A DNA stretch of 64,000 bases from Nemopilema nomurai (taxonomy: Eukaryota > Cnidaria > Scyphozoa > Rhizostomeae > Rhizostomatidae), in contig ML133474.1 of NCBI GenBank assembly GCA_003864495.1, forward strand, positions 1,466,550 through 1,530,549, read 5' to 3'. The notes beneath the pieces are model-generated. The model made no database searches. It saw only the letters and a program-made list of their open reading frames with translations, and had not been told where the DNA came from. Shown piece by piece: positions 24,485-41,370 of the stretch. Numbering within the stretch: position 1 is the stretch's first letter; each line of letters begins with the position of its first letter. The position numbers and the translations under genes were made by a program.

Positions 24485-27400
24485 ATGCAAATGGCTGACG
24501 AAAAGTCTTCTAAAACGACAAAGTCGAAGAAAGAGGGTAACCTCCAAAGCAATCACAGTAAATCTTTTGTGAATGAAGAAGATGCGCTTAAAGATGCAAG
24601 TCAGGAAAGCAAGAGCGAAGACGATCAACAGCATGCCAAAGGCAGGATTGACGTTCATACCTTGAATTACTTTAAGAGAGTTGAAAAACTCCTGGAAGAA
24701 GACAGTTTTGAAGATGCGGAAAGTAAAGAGCTTTTTCTCAATAATGTTCTTGACCAAGCAGGTGAAGGGCCAAGGACTTGCCAACTTGCCAAGCACAGGC
24801 TTACTAGCAAAATCTTGGAACTGCTGATCGGGATGTGTAATGCCAGACAGTTTTTGTCACTTTTGAAAAGCTTGATGACAGATGTAATATTAGTTTCAAG
24901 GGATAGGTTTGGTAGTCATGTTGTTGAAAAGGCTATTGGCTTGATACCGTTCCACCTAAATTGCCAGATCGACGAAGTTACGGTCGAAATAGAAGGATTA
25001 CTTGTTCAGTTTTTGAAAATCGTCAAGAAAGATCTACCAGAGTTGGTAAGGGACACATATTCAAGCCATATTGTAAGTACTTTAATCCAAGTGCTTGGTG
25101 GAATATGCGTATCAGATATGGTCTCCAGAAGCAGAAATTCTAGGACAACGCGGGGAAAGTTCTTCAAAGGAGCAACTCATAAAAAGTTAGGTGAGTGGCA
25201 AAACTATTAATGCTCTTAGGAGCAGAGCCTTGATTGGAATTTTTATGGAAATTCATTTTGGCTTGTTGTTAAAGTTCTTCTTCACAAACGTTTAATATTA
25301 ATTATGTAAAAAGTATCTATGCTTCATGAATGGTCCCACACTCAATGTGATTTAAATTGCCGTGAGTGGTTTAAGGATGAACATTTCACAATTTTAATTA
25401 CTTTTTGTAGTAATCAAATTTGCTGATTTTCATCTATGATTAAAATATGACTGACCTTCCTGCCTTTTTGCGTGTGTGGTACCATGTTATGTAATGGTTG
25501 GCTTTAGAATAAAGAGAAATGCTAGCAGTTTGATATTAAAGTAGTTCAAAAATTTTATCACAAATAATTTTTGTTTGACTTCTAGGTCAGTCCAATTTTG
25601 GTAATTTCTTTAAGAGATCTACAAATGCATCACCAGCAAGTTTTAAGAAGTATCTTCACAAATTAGCAAAAAATATCTGCAATGATGACAATTTTGGTGA
25701 ACTTCTCTGCCACAAAAGTGGAAGCACGGTTATTCAGACTCTTCTTTTGGCTTTGAAAGAGAGAGACCCAAAAATGTGCTCAAGTGTATGCAACATGATA
25801 GTAGAGAAAAGCAAATTATTGGAGTGGGGAAGGGCTAACGAAGACAGCACATCTTCAAGGTGTGTTTTAAACATTGTTTACAAGTTTGTAGTGTTAATAA
25901 TGTGGTTTGTCTTTTGTCCAGTTGGTGAAAAATTTGTTTTTGAAGCAAGATTATTTTCCTTTTTTTAAAGGTAGAAAACACCATCTATAACCAGTCTTGT
26001 CATAATTGATCTTAATATCTTGCTCAATTGTTAATAGTCTTAATCTATTAAATCTGATATCTATTGAAATAATATCTATTAACATTTTTTCAAGATTCTT
26101 TTCATCAATTCACATGTGGAAAGGTCTTTTATTATCATAAAAATGGATTAATGTTGTGTTTTAGTGTTCCCATATTGTTTGCTGATGAGGTAGGCAGTCA
26201 TGTTATGGAAAAAATTTTCCATGTTGCCACTTTGGACCTCTATGAAGTTGTGTTCTCCAAATGTTTTCAAAAGCATCTCCTTCAGTTTGCATTGCATCCA
26301 CTTGCAAATTACATTCTACAGCATATGATGAACAGTGCACCAACAAAGCAAATGGTGAGGACATTTCTATATCAAACAGTAGTTGTTCAAATGCTTTTCA
26401 TTTTTGTTTTGTTTTTTTAAATGTTATTTGTTGAAAAATATTTTGAAAAGATATGAAATTTGTAAAAAGAAACTGACAAAGGTGTATCAGTTTAAGGACC
26501 ATTTATTTTCATATACAGTGTTTAATCTGATCATAACCTATTTTTGGAAATCATTAGAGGATTGACATCTGATTCTAGTTTTAGGCAATCATTTGGTCCT
26601 GTTAAAAGTTAAGAAAAATTGAACAAGCTAACTAGTTTAAAATCTTTTGGACCACCCTGTATATATATTGTCATTTGCAAATGAAACCTATTAATCTGTC
26701 TTTAGCATTAAGAATGCTTATCTTCTCTCTGGAGACATCAATATTGTGAAGACTTTAATTAGCAAACCTTTCTGATTAGGCCAACGAAGCAATTGAGGAG
26801 CTGGTTCCATTCATTGAGGATATTTTAGCTAGTGGAAATATGGGGGTAGTTGTTAGAATGGTGGAGCTCAGTCAAAAATTCAACTGCCAACAGAAAAAAT
26901 TCTCAAAGCATTAATGAAAGCTGTGCACTTACCTAGTGACAAGGAGAAAAAGAAAGTATTTTTGAAGCTTCTACTGACATTATCAACTTATGAAATCATG
27001 TTTGAAAAGGGTATGGAAGGAGATGCAGATAACATAGGTGGTGAGAGTGGAAAGATGTCTGATAAACAGGTTTGTTGGTTACAAAAATGCTCTTAACATC
27101 TCAATTTCATTTTTGTGCCATTAGATAGAATTTATGGAACTGTGTTGTGTCTGAATGAAGACACAGATCTTGTTTATACTATACCTTATTTACATACACA
27201 CATGGTCAAAAAGAGGGCTTGCAAAAAGTAATTTGTCATGAACTTAATAGGTTTATTGAAAACTGAGTTGCCTGTTCAAAACAACAGAGATAGATCAAAC
27301 CCCTTGTTAGTAACAAAATCATTACTTTTCCACAGCATTCTTAGCCTTACTAGTGTTGTCACTGAGTGTACATAGCCTGGTGAATAGCAAAGGCAAGTTC

Positions 27401-29113
27401 CATGCTCAGTTCACAAACCAGTAGCAATAATTCCTGAATAAATGTATGCTGTCTAATATATTATTTACTCTTTTGTTAAATATATTACTACTTATTTTTT
27501 CCACAGGTATCCCATGGCACTCTAACCAAGGAAACAATGAACTATCATGGAGCTTGTCTTGCAAAAACACTTTTTTGCTTTGAAAATCCAAAAGTTCTCT
27601 CAAATGGACTAATGAAAATGGAAAAGGATTTGTTACTTCTCTTAACGCATGAATATGGAAGCTTTGTCATTGAGCAGTTTCTGATGAGTGAAACAGTGCA
27701 GAAAACATACAAGAAAAAATTTCTGCAAAAGATAAAGGTAGATATTTATGTGCTGGCTTTCCATTTTGAGTTTAAAGCATATGAAATGTGCAAGGTTGAA
27801 AAGGTTTACCTGAATCTAAGAAAATGACGGAGAATTGATAGCTCTAGTGGTGACCCATTTGCTTTAAACTTAAAATCCATGCTTATTCTCAATCAAAAAT
27901 ATTACTGGATTCGTGGCTTGAAATTTCCAGAAACTTACTGCAAATTTTGTTTCAGGAGCTACTGATCACATTAGCAACAGATAAATTTGGGAGTCATGTT
28001 GTAGACAAACTTTGGATTGTTGGAGATGAGGAAGAAAGGAAAATAATAAAAGATGAACTGTTTAGAAGCAGAAGTTGCCTGAAAGGAAATATGTATGGAA
28101 GGATCATACTTAGAAATTGTGGAATAGAATCTACATACTTCCAAACAAAGAACAGCGATAGCAGAGTAGTACAGCCCATAGAAGCTAGTGATTATACAAA
28201 GAATCAGAAAAAGAGGAAAATGAAGGAGAAGCTAACTGTTGTTTCTCGAAATGATGAAGCAATTGGTGGCGAGAAATCTAGAAAAATTAACAGTTCTGTT
28301 GCTGAGGTGTTTAAAAAGCTTGGTGCTGGGGTGGGAGATGACAGTGGTGATTCAATTGAAGAACTGAATTCTAAGGTGAGAGCGTATTATTAGGTGAAAA
28401 AGCTTTAAAGTTTATTGTCACCTTGAAAGAAAAAAGGATGCAAAATTATCATTGGTTACTCCACAATTTAGAGCAATAAATGTCTAGGTCATAATCATAA
28501 CCACAAGCATATGATAATAATAGCATAATGGATAACATTTTAATAGAAACTTAAAAGGTGAAGCATAAAATATCAAACAAAAATGGCTCATACTGGCGAT
28601 CTGTTGGTGGTGAGTACTGATATGAAAAGTAATGGCAGCCAAAGAAAACTAGGCATCATCTCTTCCCAAATGTTTAGCATTAGAGCATGGTTTGAAAAAT
28701 GGTTAGAATGTTTATTAATTACTGCATGAGAATCCCAATTGACCTGTCTTCTTTGATTACAATCGAAACCCCATTTTGGCTTGTCAAAAACCTCTCTGCT
28801 AGAGGCATTATTTGCATGTGGTCTTCATCATTACCTAAAGTTGCAGACAAATGCTTTGTAAAATTATCCCGAAACATTTTCTATTGTCACATTTTCTGCT
28901 GGTCTTAGTCAAATGGGTAGGTATTAATTTCCATTTAGGTGATGGAACATTTAGCAGCTAATAAAATATAGGTCTTGTATTTACTAACATATTTTTAATT
29001 ATATATTCTTTCTGGTTCAATTACAGACAAACAATGAACTAACCAACAGCAATGAAATTGATGACTTGTTTGCAAAAGTAAAAGTGGGTCAGAAAAGGAA
29101 GGCAGAAAAATAA
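24485..29113 (+). CDS. NOP9: Nucleolar protein 9 (Pumilio-repeat), seven exons, one apparent frameshift
   Basis: NOP9 is a Pumilio-like nucleolar RNA-binding protein that protects the 20S pre-rRNA site in small-subunit assembly. Exons are 24485-25190, 25586-25859, 26165-26354, 26780-27069, 27507-27737, 27956-28375 and 29027-29113, about 732 residues (human about 636). The start is MQMADEKSS; the second ATG at 24491 is equally possible. Repeat cores visible are RFGSHVVEKA, SSHIVSTLIQ, SGSTVIQTLL, VGSHVMEKIF, LANYILQHMM, YGSFVIEQFL and FGSHVVDKLW, arranged as in NOP9. The C-terminus is basic (QKRKAEK). Exon 4 runs in frame to FNCQQ, then needs one more base in the A6 run at 26894-26899 to continue into ILKALMKAVHL; as written it stops at once. 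An AATAAA at 29274-29279 follows the stop by about 160 bases. Confidence 0.92.
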
Positions 29114-29533
29114 GGTTAGTTTTGTTTGTTTTGTCATTGCATGAAAATAGAAACAACTTAGGTCTTAACAACATTTATAAAAATTGTATAATATTGTGTA
29201 ATAATATATATATTTGGCATAAAAACTATATAACTATTAGTAATAGTGGTACCTTTGACTTTTTGTTAATTCTAATAAATAAAAAATGCTCAAAATAATC
29301 CCTGTAGTGGGGTGTGTGAAAAGAAACTAAAAACATCTCAATGTTTTTTACCATTGAGGTATACATTATTGATAACAACTTATTCAAATTGATTGATAAA
29401 ACTGGATATAAATCATATTCAAATTAAGCATTTACATGTAATAACCTTAATTCTCTATCTAGACATGGATGACAAATGCACATAATGTTAGGAATGATAA
29501 TTAAATACTGTATATAAAATATACAATAAAGGT
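29114..29533. other. Convergent intergenic gap, NOP9 / SLC66A2
   Basis: 420 bases lie between two stop codons. Plus-strand AATAAA copies at 29274-29279 and 29278-29283 serve NOP9. I could not identify a canonical signal for the minus-strand gene. No coding potential is seen. Confidence 0.5.
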
Positions 29534-32920
<3,387 letters not shown>

Positions 32921-35900
32921 ATGGATGAAAAACCACCAGACTCTACTTCTTTAGTAGGTATAGACGGAAGTGGCAGAAAAGTTGATTTCGTTCTTCGAAA
33001 ACGTAAGTTTCATCGTCACTAAACCGCAACGCTTTTCAAGCAATAATCTGACTGCATTCACATAAAAGGCGAAATCGAATAATCACTTTATAGCTTAATC
33101 GTGCGAAAATCTTAATCTTTCTTCAAAAGGATTTGCAAATGTATCTACTCTGCTGAAAGAATTCACGACAGACTTTAAAGCTCTATTCTCCAACCAAGAA
33201 GAATGTTTTTCTCTTTAATTTACTTTACATCGCTAAACTAAAGGTACCTTTCTCCAATGATTTAACATGCACAGTATAAGTGGAGTGAAAAGTATTTGTA
33301 TATTTGACAAATTTAAGATAAATGCTTCACTAAAAGCACGCTTTCATTTCATATGCTTATTCTATTTTAAGGTCCTCCGATAAGAAGTGAAAGAAAAATC
33401 AATTATGAAAACCTTGTTCTTTTTGATAAGCAAATCAGAGACAGGTTAGTAGCCTATGTATGCCATAAAGTTGGCAATTTTTTGCATATTCAGCATGTTG
33501 TTGTCATTTTGATATTGTTTATAAAGACTGTGAATAAAAATAACTACCAATATTTGAAATTACAACTGTATGTGATAGAAAAACTTAATTGGAAGCATTT
33601 CTGACTTTTTTGCTAACTTGGAGAAAGTCAGGTTTTGAGACTGAGAAACATTAAACTTGCCAATTTTGAAGGATGTCATTAAAAAAAGCTGTTTATGAGG
33701 TAAAGTTAATACTTTCATTATCATAACTGAAATATTTGTCAGGGAAAAAATATCTAGAGAGGAAGCGCATAAAGCATTCATGGAAAGCTACCATATGATA
33801 TTTGAGGAAAAGCCTGCAGTCACAGAGATTATAACTGAAAGGTATGAAACCCCTTCTTGTTTTAAAAGTTAACTTGTCCGTTTTTTCATTTCTCTGTCTT
33901 ACACATAATTCTATTTATCAATTGGTTCTCATCAGAGTATTTAGTTATAATGTTATAATGTTCAAAAAATGGGGTAAGGTCTCAATTTTATGTTTGAATT
34001 TTATATTATGTTATGAATCAATTTAAGGTAAATAAATACTAAAGTCGCTTATTTTGCTTTAGTCTTCTTTTATTTCATTGCCATAGTCAATTTGTGGGCA
34101 TCAGTTTTTGTGGTTTTAAGGTTAAAGCTACTAGCCCCTTTGTTCAAAAATGGCCTTTAATTGTATTTCTTTCTGCATTATATGTCCTTGTTGAACCATT
34201 GTATTTATTGAGCATCTTTAAAATAATGTTTACAGGGCTAAAGAAGTTTCACCACTTGTTTTCAAATTCTTCATGTTATTTGTGAAAGGGAAAGTGCAAG
34301 AGTAATATTCAGCAAGCATTTTATTGGTGTGAAATAGTTCCCTTTAAATGGTTATCACTGTCAGTAAATTTGTTTGTTCCTAGCTTCACTGAAAAGGGCA
34401 AACAGAGCTCCAAAAACACTGGTAAGCTCTGCACTTTTTTCAGTGCCTAAACTGTTGCCAAAAATGTAATGAATTTGATTTTTGGCATGCTATGTTGTAT
34501 TTTTAAACACACTGTTTGATTATCTATTGAAAATTAGCACTTTGTTCTGCTAAACCCTTCTCTAGAGTTCGATTTTAAAAATTTCCTAGAAACAAAAAAA
34601 GGAACTTAGGATCCTCTCCTTATTTTTGATAAAATTAATTACCAGAAATGAAGCAAAGTGGGAGCATGCTCCATATGTTCTGAAAGAAAAATTTGAATTT
34701 TACAGTGAAAACCATTGACGTTTTAGAAAAGGTCGAAAGCCACAACATAACAGAGCATTTGGCAAAGTTACACAAACGCAGAGCAAGCCCAACGAAGGAT
34801 GCTAGGTCGGAGGAGTTGATGAAAAAGATCAGAAAATACTGCAGGAAACCGTGAGTAGGAACAAATAAGATTACTCTTGTATGTATGGCACCAGAAAAAG
34901 AAGTGAGATTGACATTAAGTAATCTTAACAATAGGTTCTTTATTTTTCCATTTATCCATTACGGAGGATATTGATTTGGGTGCTTGAAGCTAAGTGCTGG
35001 TTTTTGAGTACTCAGGCAATGGGGATGCAATGTTGTCTGAAACTTGCTGGGTTAATTGCTGGTTTTTCAAACCATAGTAAGAATATTCTGGAAGATGGCC
35101 TCATCAATTGAGTGGCTTTTTTGAGAGTTGATTTTTAAAGTTTTTATAATATGAAGTGTATTGCTGGGATTTAAACTGCTTGGAACATATGAAGAAGTGG
35201 AAAGTCTTGAGAATTTCTTATCCAAGGACCCATTTGCTCACTGTTGCATTTTACATTAGATTAGAAAATGGAAACTTCAAGGTAAGATTACCTTTTCATT
35301 CATGATAATACAAATGGAAGACGTAGTATCCAATTCTTTTGATAGTAGAAAACTCTATTGACTCTTAAAGTAAGTAGTAATAGTCTAGTATTCACTTTAT
35401 AGACCATTTGATCGCACATCGAAAGAAAATCAACTACTATTTAATTGCTTGGCAAATGTCGATTGCTTTTCTCACATGTCGAAAAAAGTTCTCCAAAAAC
35501 TTGTAACCACAGCCTACCTTGAAAAATGGGATGCTGACTTTACAGGTAAGCATAATAATACAAGCCTTTAAACGAAGGTGGGAACGAGTACTTGAAGGTG
35601 GAATCATGTTGCTGAAAGTTCGTTTAAGAATTCTTGTGTTTGTTTAAGAGTTCGCTTGTGTACAAACTTTTGAAATGATTGTGTCTCAGCTAAGCGTTAG
35701 GAAAGTTTATTTTATTCAAAATTTTATTAGAATTGAGAAGCTGCCCTACATGTGTATTTTTTATGTTTCCTGTATTGCTCTACTGCTAGTCTAGTCAACT
35801 CTGTTTTTCCAGAATGTCTTGTATTTAGTGTTAGATCTACATCGTTGTGATGAATTCCACTGGGGTCAAAACCTCTTCTAGCTCGATCTTACCACGCCTT

Positions 35901-38900
35901 GCACTCAATACAAAACCGTTTCTTGTAAATTCATTTTCTGAATGTCCAGGCCACAAAACTACTTACCATGTTTATTATATCTTTGAAACTTATCATAGTT
36001 TTTGGAGATTCTGGGCTTTACCTCATTTTGAAGGGAGCCTGTGCTCCATATCCCGCGCCAGAAAGAACTGAAATCCAAATTGAAGAATCTGAAGACTTCT
36101 TTGATGACACTACCGTGGACAGTCCCTCTTTAAAAATGACTTATACGGTATGGCAACCTTACTCTTAGACATGAGGTAGATAACAGCCTGGTGCTGCGAA
36201 ATCTTTGTTCAAATATGAGTCATCGTTGCTTAGGATTTTTCGTTTTTCTATCTTGCCATTGTTTAATTTTTCTATTTAAAGCTGCTGGGAGTAATTGCCA
36301 TGTGTTTATAAGTGCAGAAAGCCTAATGCTAAATGGTTGTTATTTATGTCTTTTTATCAGCTTTACAACTGATATTTGTAGTATTATTACCCAAAATGCT
36401 CAACTCTTGGAAGCACCTTAGATGCTTTTCAGTTTGTCGCAACTCATTCCTATCTTTTTGCGAACTTATTTGATTGATTTTTATCACTTTTGAAAACTTT
36501 GCTCAATGGCCTATTTTGCTTGTTGCAGCTTATTGTTGGAGACCATTTTGGTAGGCTTGAAGACACTGATGATCCAGGAGAGTTTTTCTCAGAGTAAGTG
36601 CCGTTAAACAAACTCTTGGCTATCAGCTATATGTATATCCCTCTTGATAAGGATACTAGCTTTATAAGTTATGCTGCATTGTTCTTATATCTAATGCAAG
36701 TTTGTTTTAGTGACTGAAAAGCTATAATTTTTGAAGCATTTCTTTTGTTCCCATTCTTGTTACGCGATTGCCCCATGTGGCAGTTGGTGAAATTTTTACT
36801 GTCGACGTTATATAAAATGTTACTGCCCTTATCACAGAAAGGACTCTAATCAAATTAAACGCCTTAATTTGATAGTCAGTTTAAATTTGTGCATGAATTG
36901 ACTTATCAATTTAAAACGGATATACGGAGCTTTTACAAACACAAAGTTAGATTTCATTAGAATTTTTCTCAAAATCATATCTAGAGGTATATACTTAGGA
37001 CTTAGAGAGGTGCTTTCACAAACAACGTGTTCAGTGCCAATTAAAACCCATTAAATAAAGGTTGACAGATAAAGGCTCCAAATGTCTTAGCTTTTGTTTG
37101 CTTTTTAAAGGATTCTTGCTGTGACGACTCTAGAAAGCTGCGAACTGTTACGGTTTGCTAGCACATCATACAAAAGGGTTGCCAAGGTAACAAGATTTGT
37201 ATGTTCATCGGTTCCCAACATGTCTTTACGGTTCTCCCAGGCTTTATGTGTCCTGGGACAGTTAATTAGGGTGATTTTCTTAATTAATGTTTGCATGGCA
37301 CGTGCATTTTTCTTCAGAAGTGATTGCTAATTTTCCATTCACCTATGTGTTTCGTAAATTGTTTTTGCGTTTTTCAATGCAGCAAGTCAGAGACGGGGAG
37401 TACAGTGACAAAGTACAGCTTGCTCAAAGTTGCAAGCTTTTTAGCAACTGGCCTAATCTATCGCTCAAAAGAATTGCTGAGAAATTTCACTGGGCTAAGG
37501 TTCCTGCTGGGCAAAGTAAGGGGTTTTCATTGTGAACAAGTATCCAGATATTTCATGAGCTCCTTTTTCATGCAATAGACAGTAACTCATGAGAACAGTT
37601 TTCTGTTTCAGACTTTTAAATTGAATATCATTCAGATGGTAGCAATCGTGAGATTTTTGGAATGAATTTAATTTTTATCTGCAGCAAATTAAACACGGCA
37701 AGTGTTAAAAGCACAAGTTGGGAAGTAGGAAAACTTGAAATTTTTCTAGAGCAAAGCAGTGATTGAAAAAATGTCGAATAAAAATTTAAGCTCCTAAAAC
37801 TTTTTCGGAAACTTAAAATACTTATTAGTCTAACACTCATCAGAGTATGCAAACGTGACCAAGAGCAGCCAAAAGGGTTGATTACATGGTTGTGATAAGA
37901 GCGTACGATTGGCTGTCTAATTAATGACCAGTCCAATCTACAAGGAACCTATGTTTACAAATGCCATGTTTCCGCTGTTTTTTGCTATTGTGTTTTTTTA
38001 TCACAAAATTATTTTAATGCTTCCAGCACTTGGAACAGAAGGAACAATTGCATCGACAATTTTCTTTCTTAAATCTGGTGTTTGCCAATTGAAAAAGACT
38101 CTGTCCGTGGCTTTTACTACTCCAGATGGAAAAAAAGTAAGATTTATTGAAAATAAGGCAAATATAAGAACCTTATATGATTTCATGGAACTAAAAAAGT
38201 GAATGTACCAGGGTTGGTGGTACTTGTGACAAGTAATGGGAAAATCTTTTCTACTAAGTCATGTACACTATTTTGAAATTGCTGAAGTTTGAACATTAAA
38301 GTTTTAATCTAAGATTATGAAAAACTGCTTTACTTGTATTTGCAATTGATGCCAGAAGAAGTTTTTTATGCATTGGTTTTCAGAATCAGGTTTTTGTAGT
38401 AGAGACGTTAACGCGATATATCCACCGGTTATCACCAGTGATATCACCAGTTCACCAGTTCTTTCCAGGTAATATTTAAACATTAATTATGTGACCGAAT
38501 GCCAAGAGCTCAGAACTGCTTAGAACAAATTAAGGCTTAAGGCAGAAGCTATGATTTTTTGTTTACTTTTGGGCAACTTACATCTTAGGTCAAAAGAAGA
38601 AAAGAGGTAGTAACAGGGACCTTGGAGGCCGGGGACTCATTCGGAGAGAAGAGCTTGATGCTTTGCCAACCGTTAGAGCAGTCTGTTGTATCAGAAACAG
38701 CATTGGTTGTTGCCACTTTAAACTTAGCAGATGTTCAAGGTTGGCATGTTTTGTAATGATTGTTTATAGAGCATTTTGTTTACTTCTTGATATTTAAAAT
38801 CAACAGCAAGGGCGTTAGAACCGAGGCGTGAGGGTGGCCATCTGAAGTTTAATCTTCCAATTTTTCGGTTATCTTAGATCAACGATTAAGCTATCAATTA

Positions 38901-40476
38901 CTTGGGGCTTTTGGCAAGCTTTGCAAATGTACTGCCTGCGTTTAGAGAAATTGTTTGTTATTAATAACATTATTTTGCATTTGTAGAAAATCGTTGTTTA
39001 CGCATGTATTGATACGCCTTTTGGACGTCTTTTCAGGATTAGACGAGGTCACGCGAGCTCTGTTTAAGCAGACCTGCGAGGCGACAGAATTGGCAACAGC
39101 TGAGGTTTGTGCACTACAATCGGGGGCGTACCCTGACGATTTTTAGTAGGGGGGTGTAAACGGGTGAATTTTCGGCCCCTGACTACAAGTATAGATCATA
39201 GTTGCCAGAAACAAATGTTTACTGCGACATCACTACACAGGGGTACTTCAAGTAGAAATATGATAGCCGCATCGGCTTACTTCAAATTAAATCAATCTCT
39301 TGTTAGCTCTACAACTTGCCAATAGGACCATCTCTAGTATCACATACTATGTATACATCTTTATATTGCATACTATGAGTTTAGAATGTTTTTTTCCTGA
39401 TAGCTTAGCTATGTAGGTAGAAAGAAATGGCGGGTACCGATCTGGAATTCTGTAACTCTCCAGCATCTATTACCATCTCTAGTGAAAAGTTGATTATCTT
39501 ATATGACAGGCAAGCATCAAGAAGAAATACGTCGAAAAACAGGCTGAACTTGAATGGAAATCCAGGAAGGTAAAAATTTGGGATTCGATTTTGTAAACCG
39601 AACAACGCTTCCTTTTTCAAATCTTCGACCAATTGTTTGGTCTAATACGATTAAAAGCAGCTCCAACTCCATGATGTGATCGAAAACTTGATCTTACAAG
39701 CTTCCTTGCTTGGCCTTATTTGTCCGAATGTATCTTTTTTGTTTATCATTAACTTTCATAGTATCATAGTGTTATGCAATAGAAACTAGAATTGCAATCA
39801 GTCACTTTGATATTAATAATTTTAGCTTTTATAAATATGCAAAACCTAATTATGGCCTAATCTAAGTTGCTCAGGGGCTGACTTATTGATATTAATAATT
39901 TAAGTTGCTCAGGGGCTGACTTATTGCTTTTGCCTGAAGCTACCTCGAGAATGAAACGTTTTTGATGACCAACGCCAATTCATCCACGACTCGAAAGTGA
40001 TGTATACTCATTAAGACTGACCTGAAAACCCAAGCTGGATATGTAGCACGACGTTCTTAGATTTCTTGACCTAAATGGCAGCATAGTTCTCATGTTGGCA
40101 TTGAGATCTCAGAGTAATTTTGTGGGGAAGGGGTTGTGTGGGTAGCGTCTAGCATTTTGAAATCGGCCCCCGACCGAAGGGCGATTCTTTGCAGATGACG
40201 GGTGAAAGAGGTGCCTGTGAAATCATCCCTGGTTATGTGGGAGATAAATGGATAGTGTTCTGTGATTAATGTAATATTATAAAGTTTATTTCAATTCATT
40301 TACGATAAATGATATCCCAAGGTTCAGCAGCCGACCAAATGAATACGAGCTTTTTTTGATGCTTCACTCATTGTATTTCTCAGGAAGGGATTCTCAAGGA
40401 TGCCTTGTATTATAATGGAATCCTGCCCGGCTACAGCAAGTGGAGCCGCAACCCTAAAAACGACGATGCTACATGA
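32921..40476 (+). CDS. CNBD1: Cyclic nucleotide-binding-domain protein, CNBD1-like, 15 exons
   Basis: Exons 32921-33002, 33372-33444, 33743-33841, 34384-34421, 34706-34850, 35403-35545, 35999-36147, 36529-36593, 37111-37186, 37383-37515, 38027-38136, 38589-38739, 39037-39104, 39510-39569 and 40384-40476 join in phase to 494 residues. The N-terminal part (RKINYENLVLFD, EEAHKAFMESYHMIFEEK) resembles CNBD1. Two CNB-type folds follow. Fold 1 (~150-290) has LANVDCFSHMSKKVLQKL, GDSGLYLILKGAC and IVGDHFGRLED. Fold 2 (~303-425) has LFSNWPNLSLKRIAEKF, ASTIFFLKSGVC and LEAGDSFGEKSLM. Fold 1 lacks the FGE glutamate, and neither shows the arginine of the PRAA phosphate-binding cassette, so tight cAMP/cGMP binding is doubtful. 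A short basic C-terminal helix follows. The function of CNBD1 is poorly known; testis or cilium roles are guesses. The choice of CNBD1 over CNBD2 is from memory of the N-terminus and is moderate. Confidence 0.8.
39863..39926. repeat. 38-bp tandem duplication in CNBD1-like intron
   Basis: The 26 bases TAAGTTGCTCAGGGGCTGAC (and TTATTG) at 39863-39888 recur exactly at 39901-39926. The intervening GATATTAATAATT is also present at about 39808. This looks like a local slippage or repair duplication. Confidence 0.9.
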
Positions 40477-41370
40477 TGATCGAAATCGTCACCACCGGAT
40501 TGTTTTTGCACATTTCAAGTGCTACACAGACTAATTTTCACTTAATTGTAGTATTTAGTATTTATATGAACAGAAACTATCGAATATTGCACTGCATTCA
40601 ATATTGTAGTGGTATGTGTGTGTAGCACTAGAATTTTTTTAGTGAGGCGTGACATTATATGTTATTTGGAGGGTTTTCTCGTCTTTATTTCTTTTTCCTG
40701 GAAGACATTGAACAGCCAAGTTAAAGCCCATTTGTAACAGCTTGGTGTTTGAAGTCATCCCTGAATTGTTTCAGCAAATTATGAAGCTCATAATTTTGTT
40801 AATCAAGCTTTCGATTTACTTATATAATTGATTCTTGTCAGATAAACAATTGCAGCCTGTTTTCGTCTACGGACTAATTAAGAAGCAGAATCGATTCGAG
40901 GAGAAATAGGAGGACAAATATATTCAATCAAGCACAAGAGAGGAGAATGAAAGTGAAACGTATATAAGTGACTGACAAATTTTGGCCTAAATGCTTCTTT
41001 CGAGGCATTGAACTGACGTATGAAAGAAATATATTTGCATCATTTGTTACGCAGGATATAACCAGAGGGAGTCATAATAAATTGAAATGCTTAGATTTCC
41101 GAAATTTTTAACTGAAAAAATGTGGGGATGATTTTTCACAGGAAATAAATACTTAAGGAAGTGTTAGTAATGGAAACTGGTGTGCAAAATTTCTGTAAAA
41201 TGGAATTTACCCCCTCCCCCTACAATTAGTAACTTAGTAGGTAAGAGGCTGTGGAAAGGCCCTCGTTGCTTGATTGGAATAGTTGCTGCACGAAATCGAG
41301 GCAAGAGACAAGCATTTCAGCAGATTTCAGAGAAGTGAGAAGGTCGCAATTGAAGTCGGAAGGTACCAGC
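40477..41370. other. Tandem intergenic gap, CNBD1-like / EDC4
   Basis: The 3' region of the CNBD1-like gene and the promoter and leader of EDC4 must lie in these 894 bases. An AATAAA occurs at 41076-41081, far from the upstream stop. The EDC4 leader probably starts after a C-rich stretch near 41210-41220. No gene is seen. Confidence 0.4.

Noticed and set aside
35259..35280. 22-base microexon between CNBD1-like exons 5 and 6
   Set aside because: Its inclusion breaks the phase into the next exon.
38384..38468. Possible CNBD1-like exon (NQVFVVETLTR...)
   Set aside because: It leaves phase 1, while the next clear exon (VKRRKEVVTGTL...) needs phase 0; exon 38027-38136 joins that exon directly and correctly.
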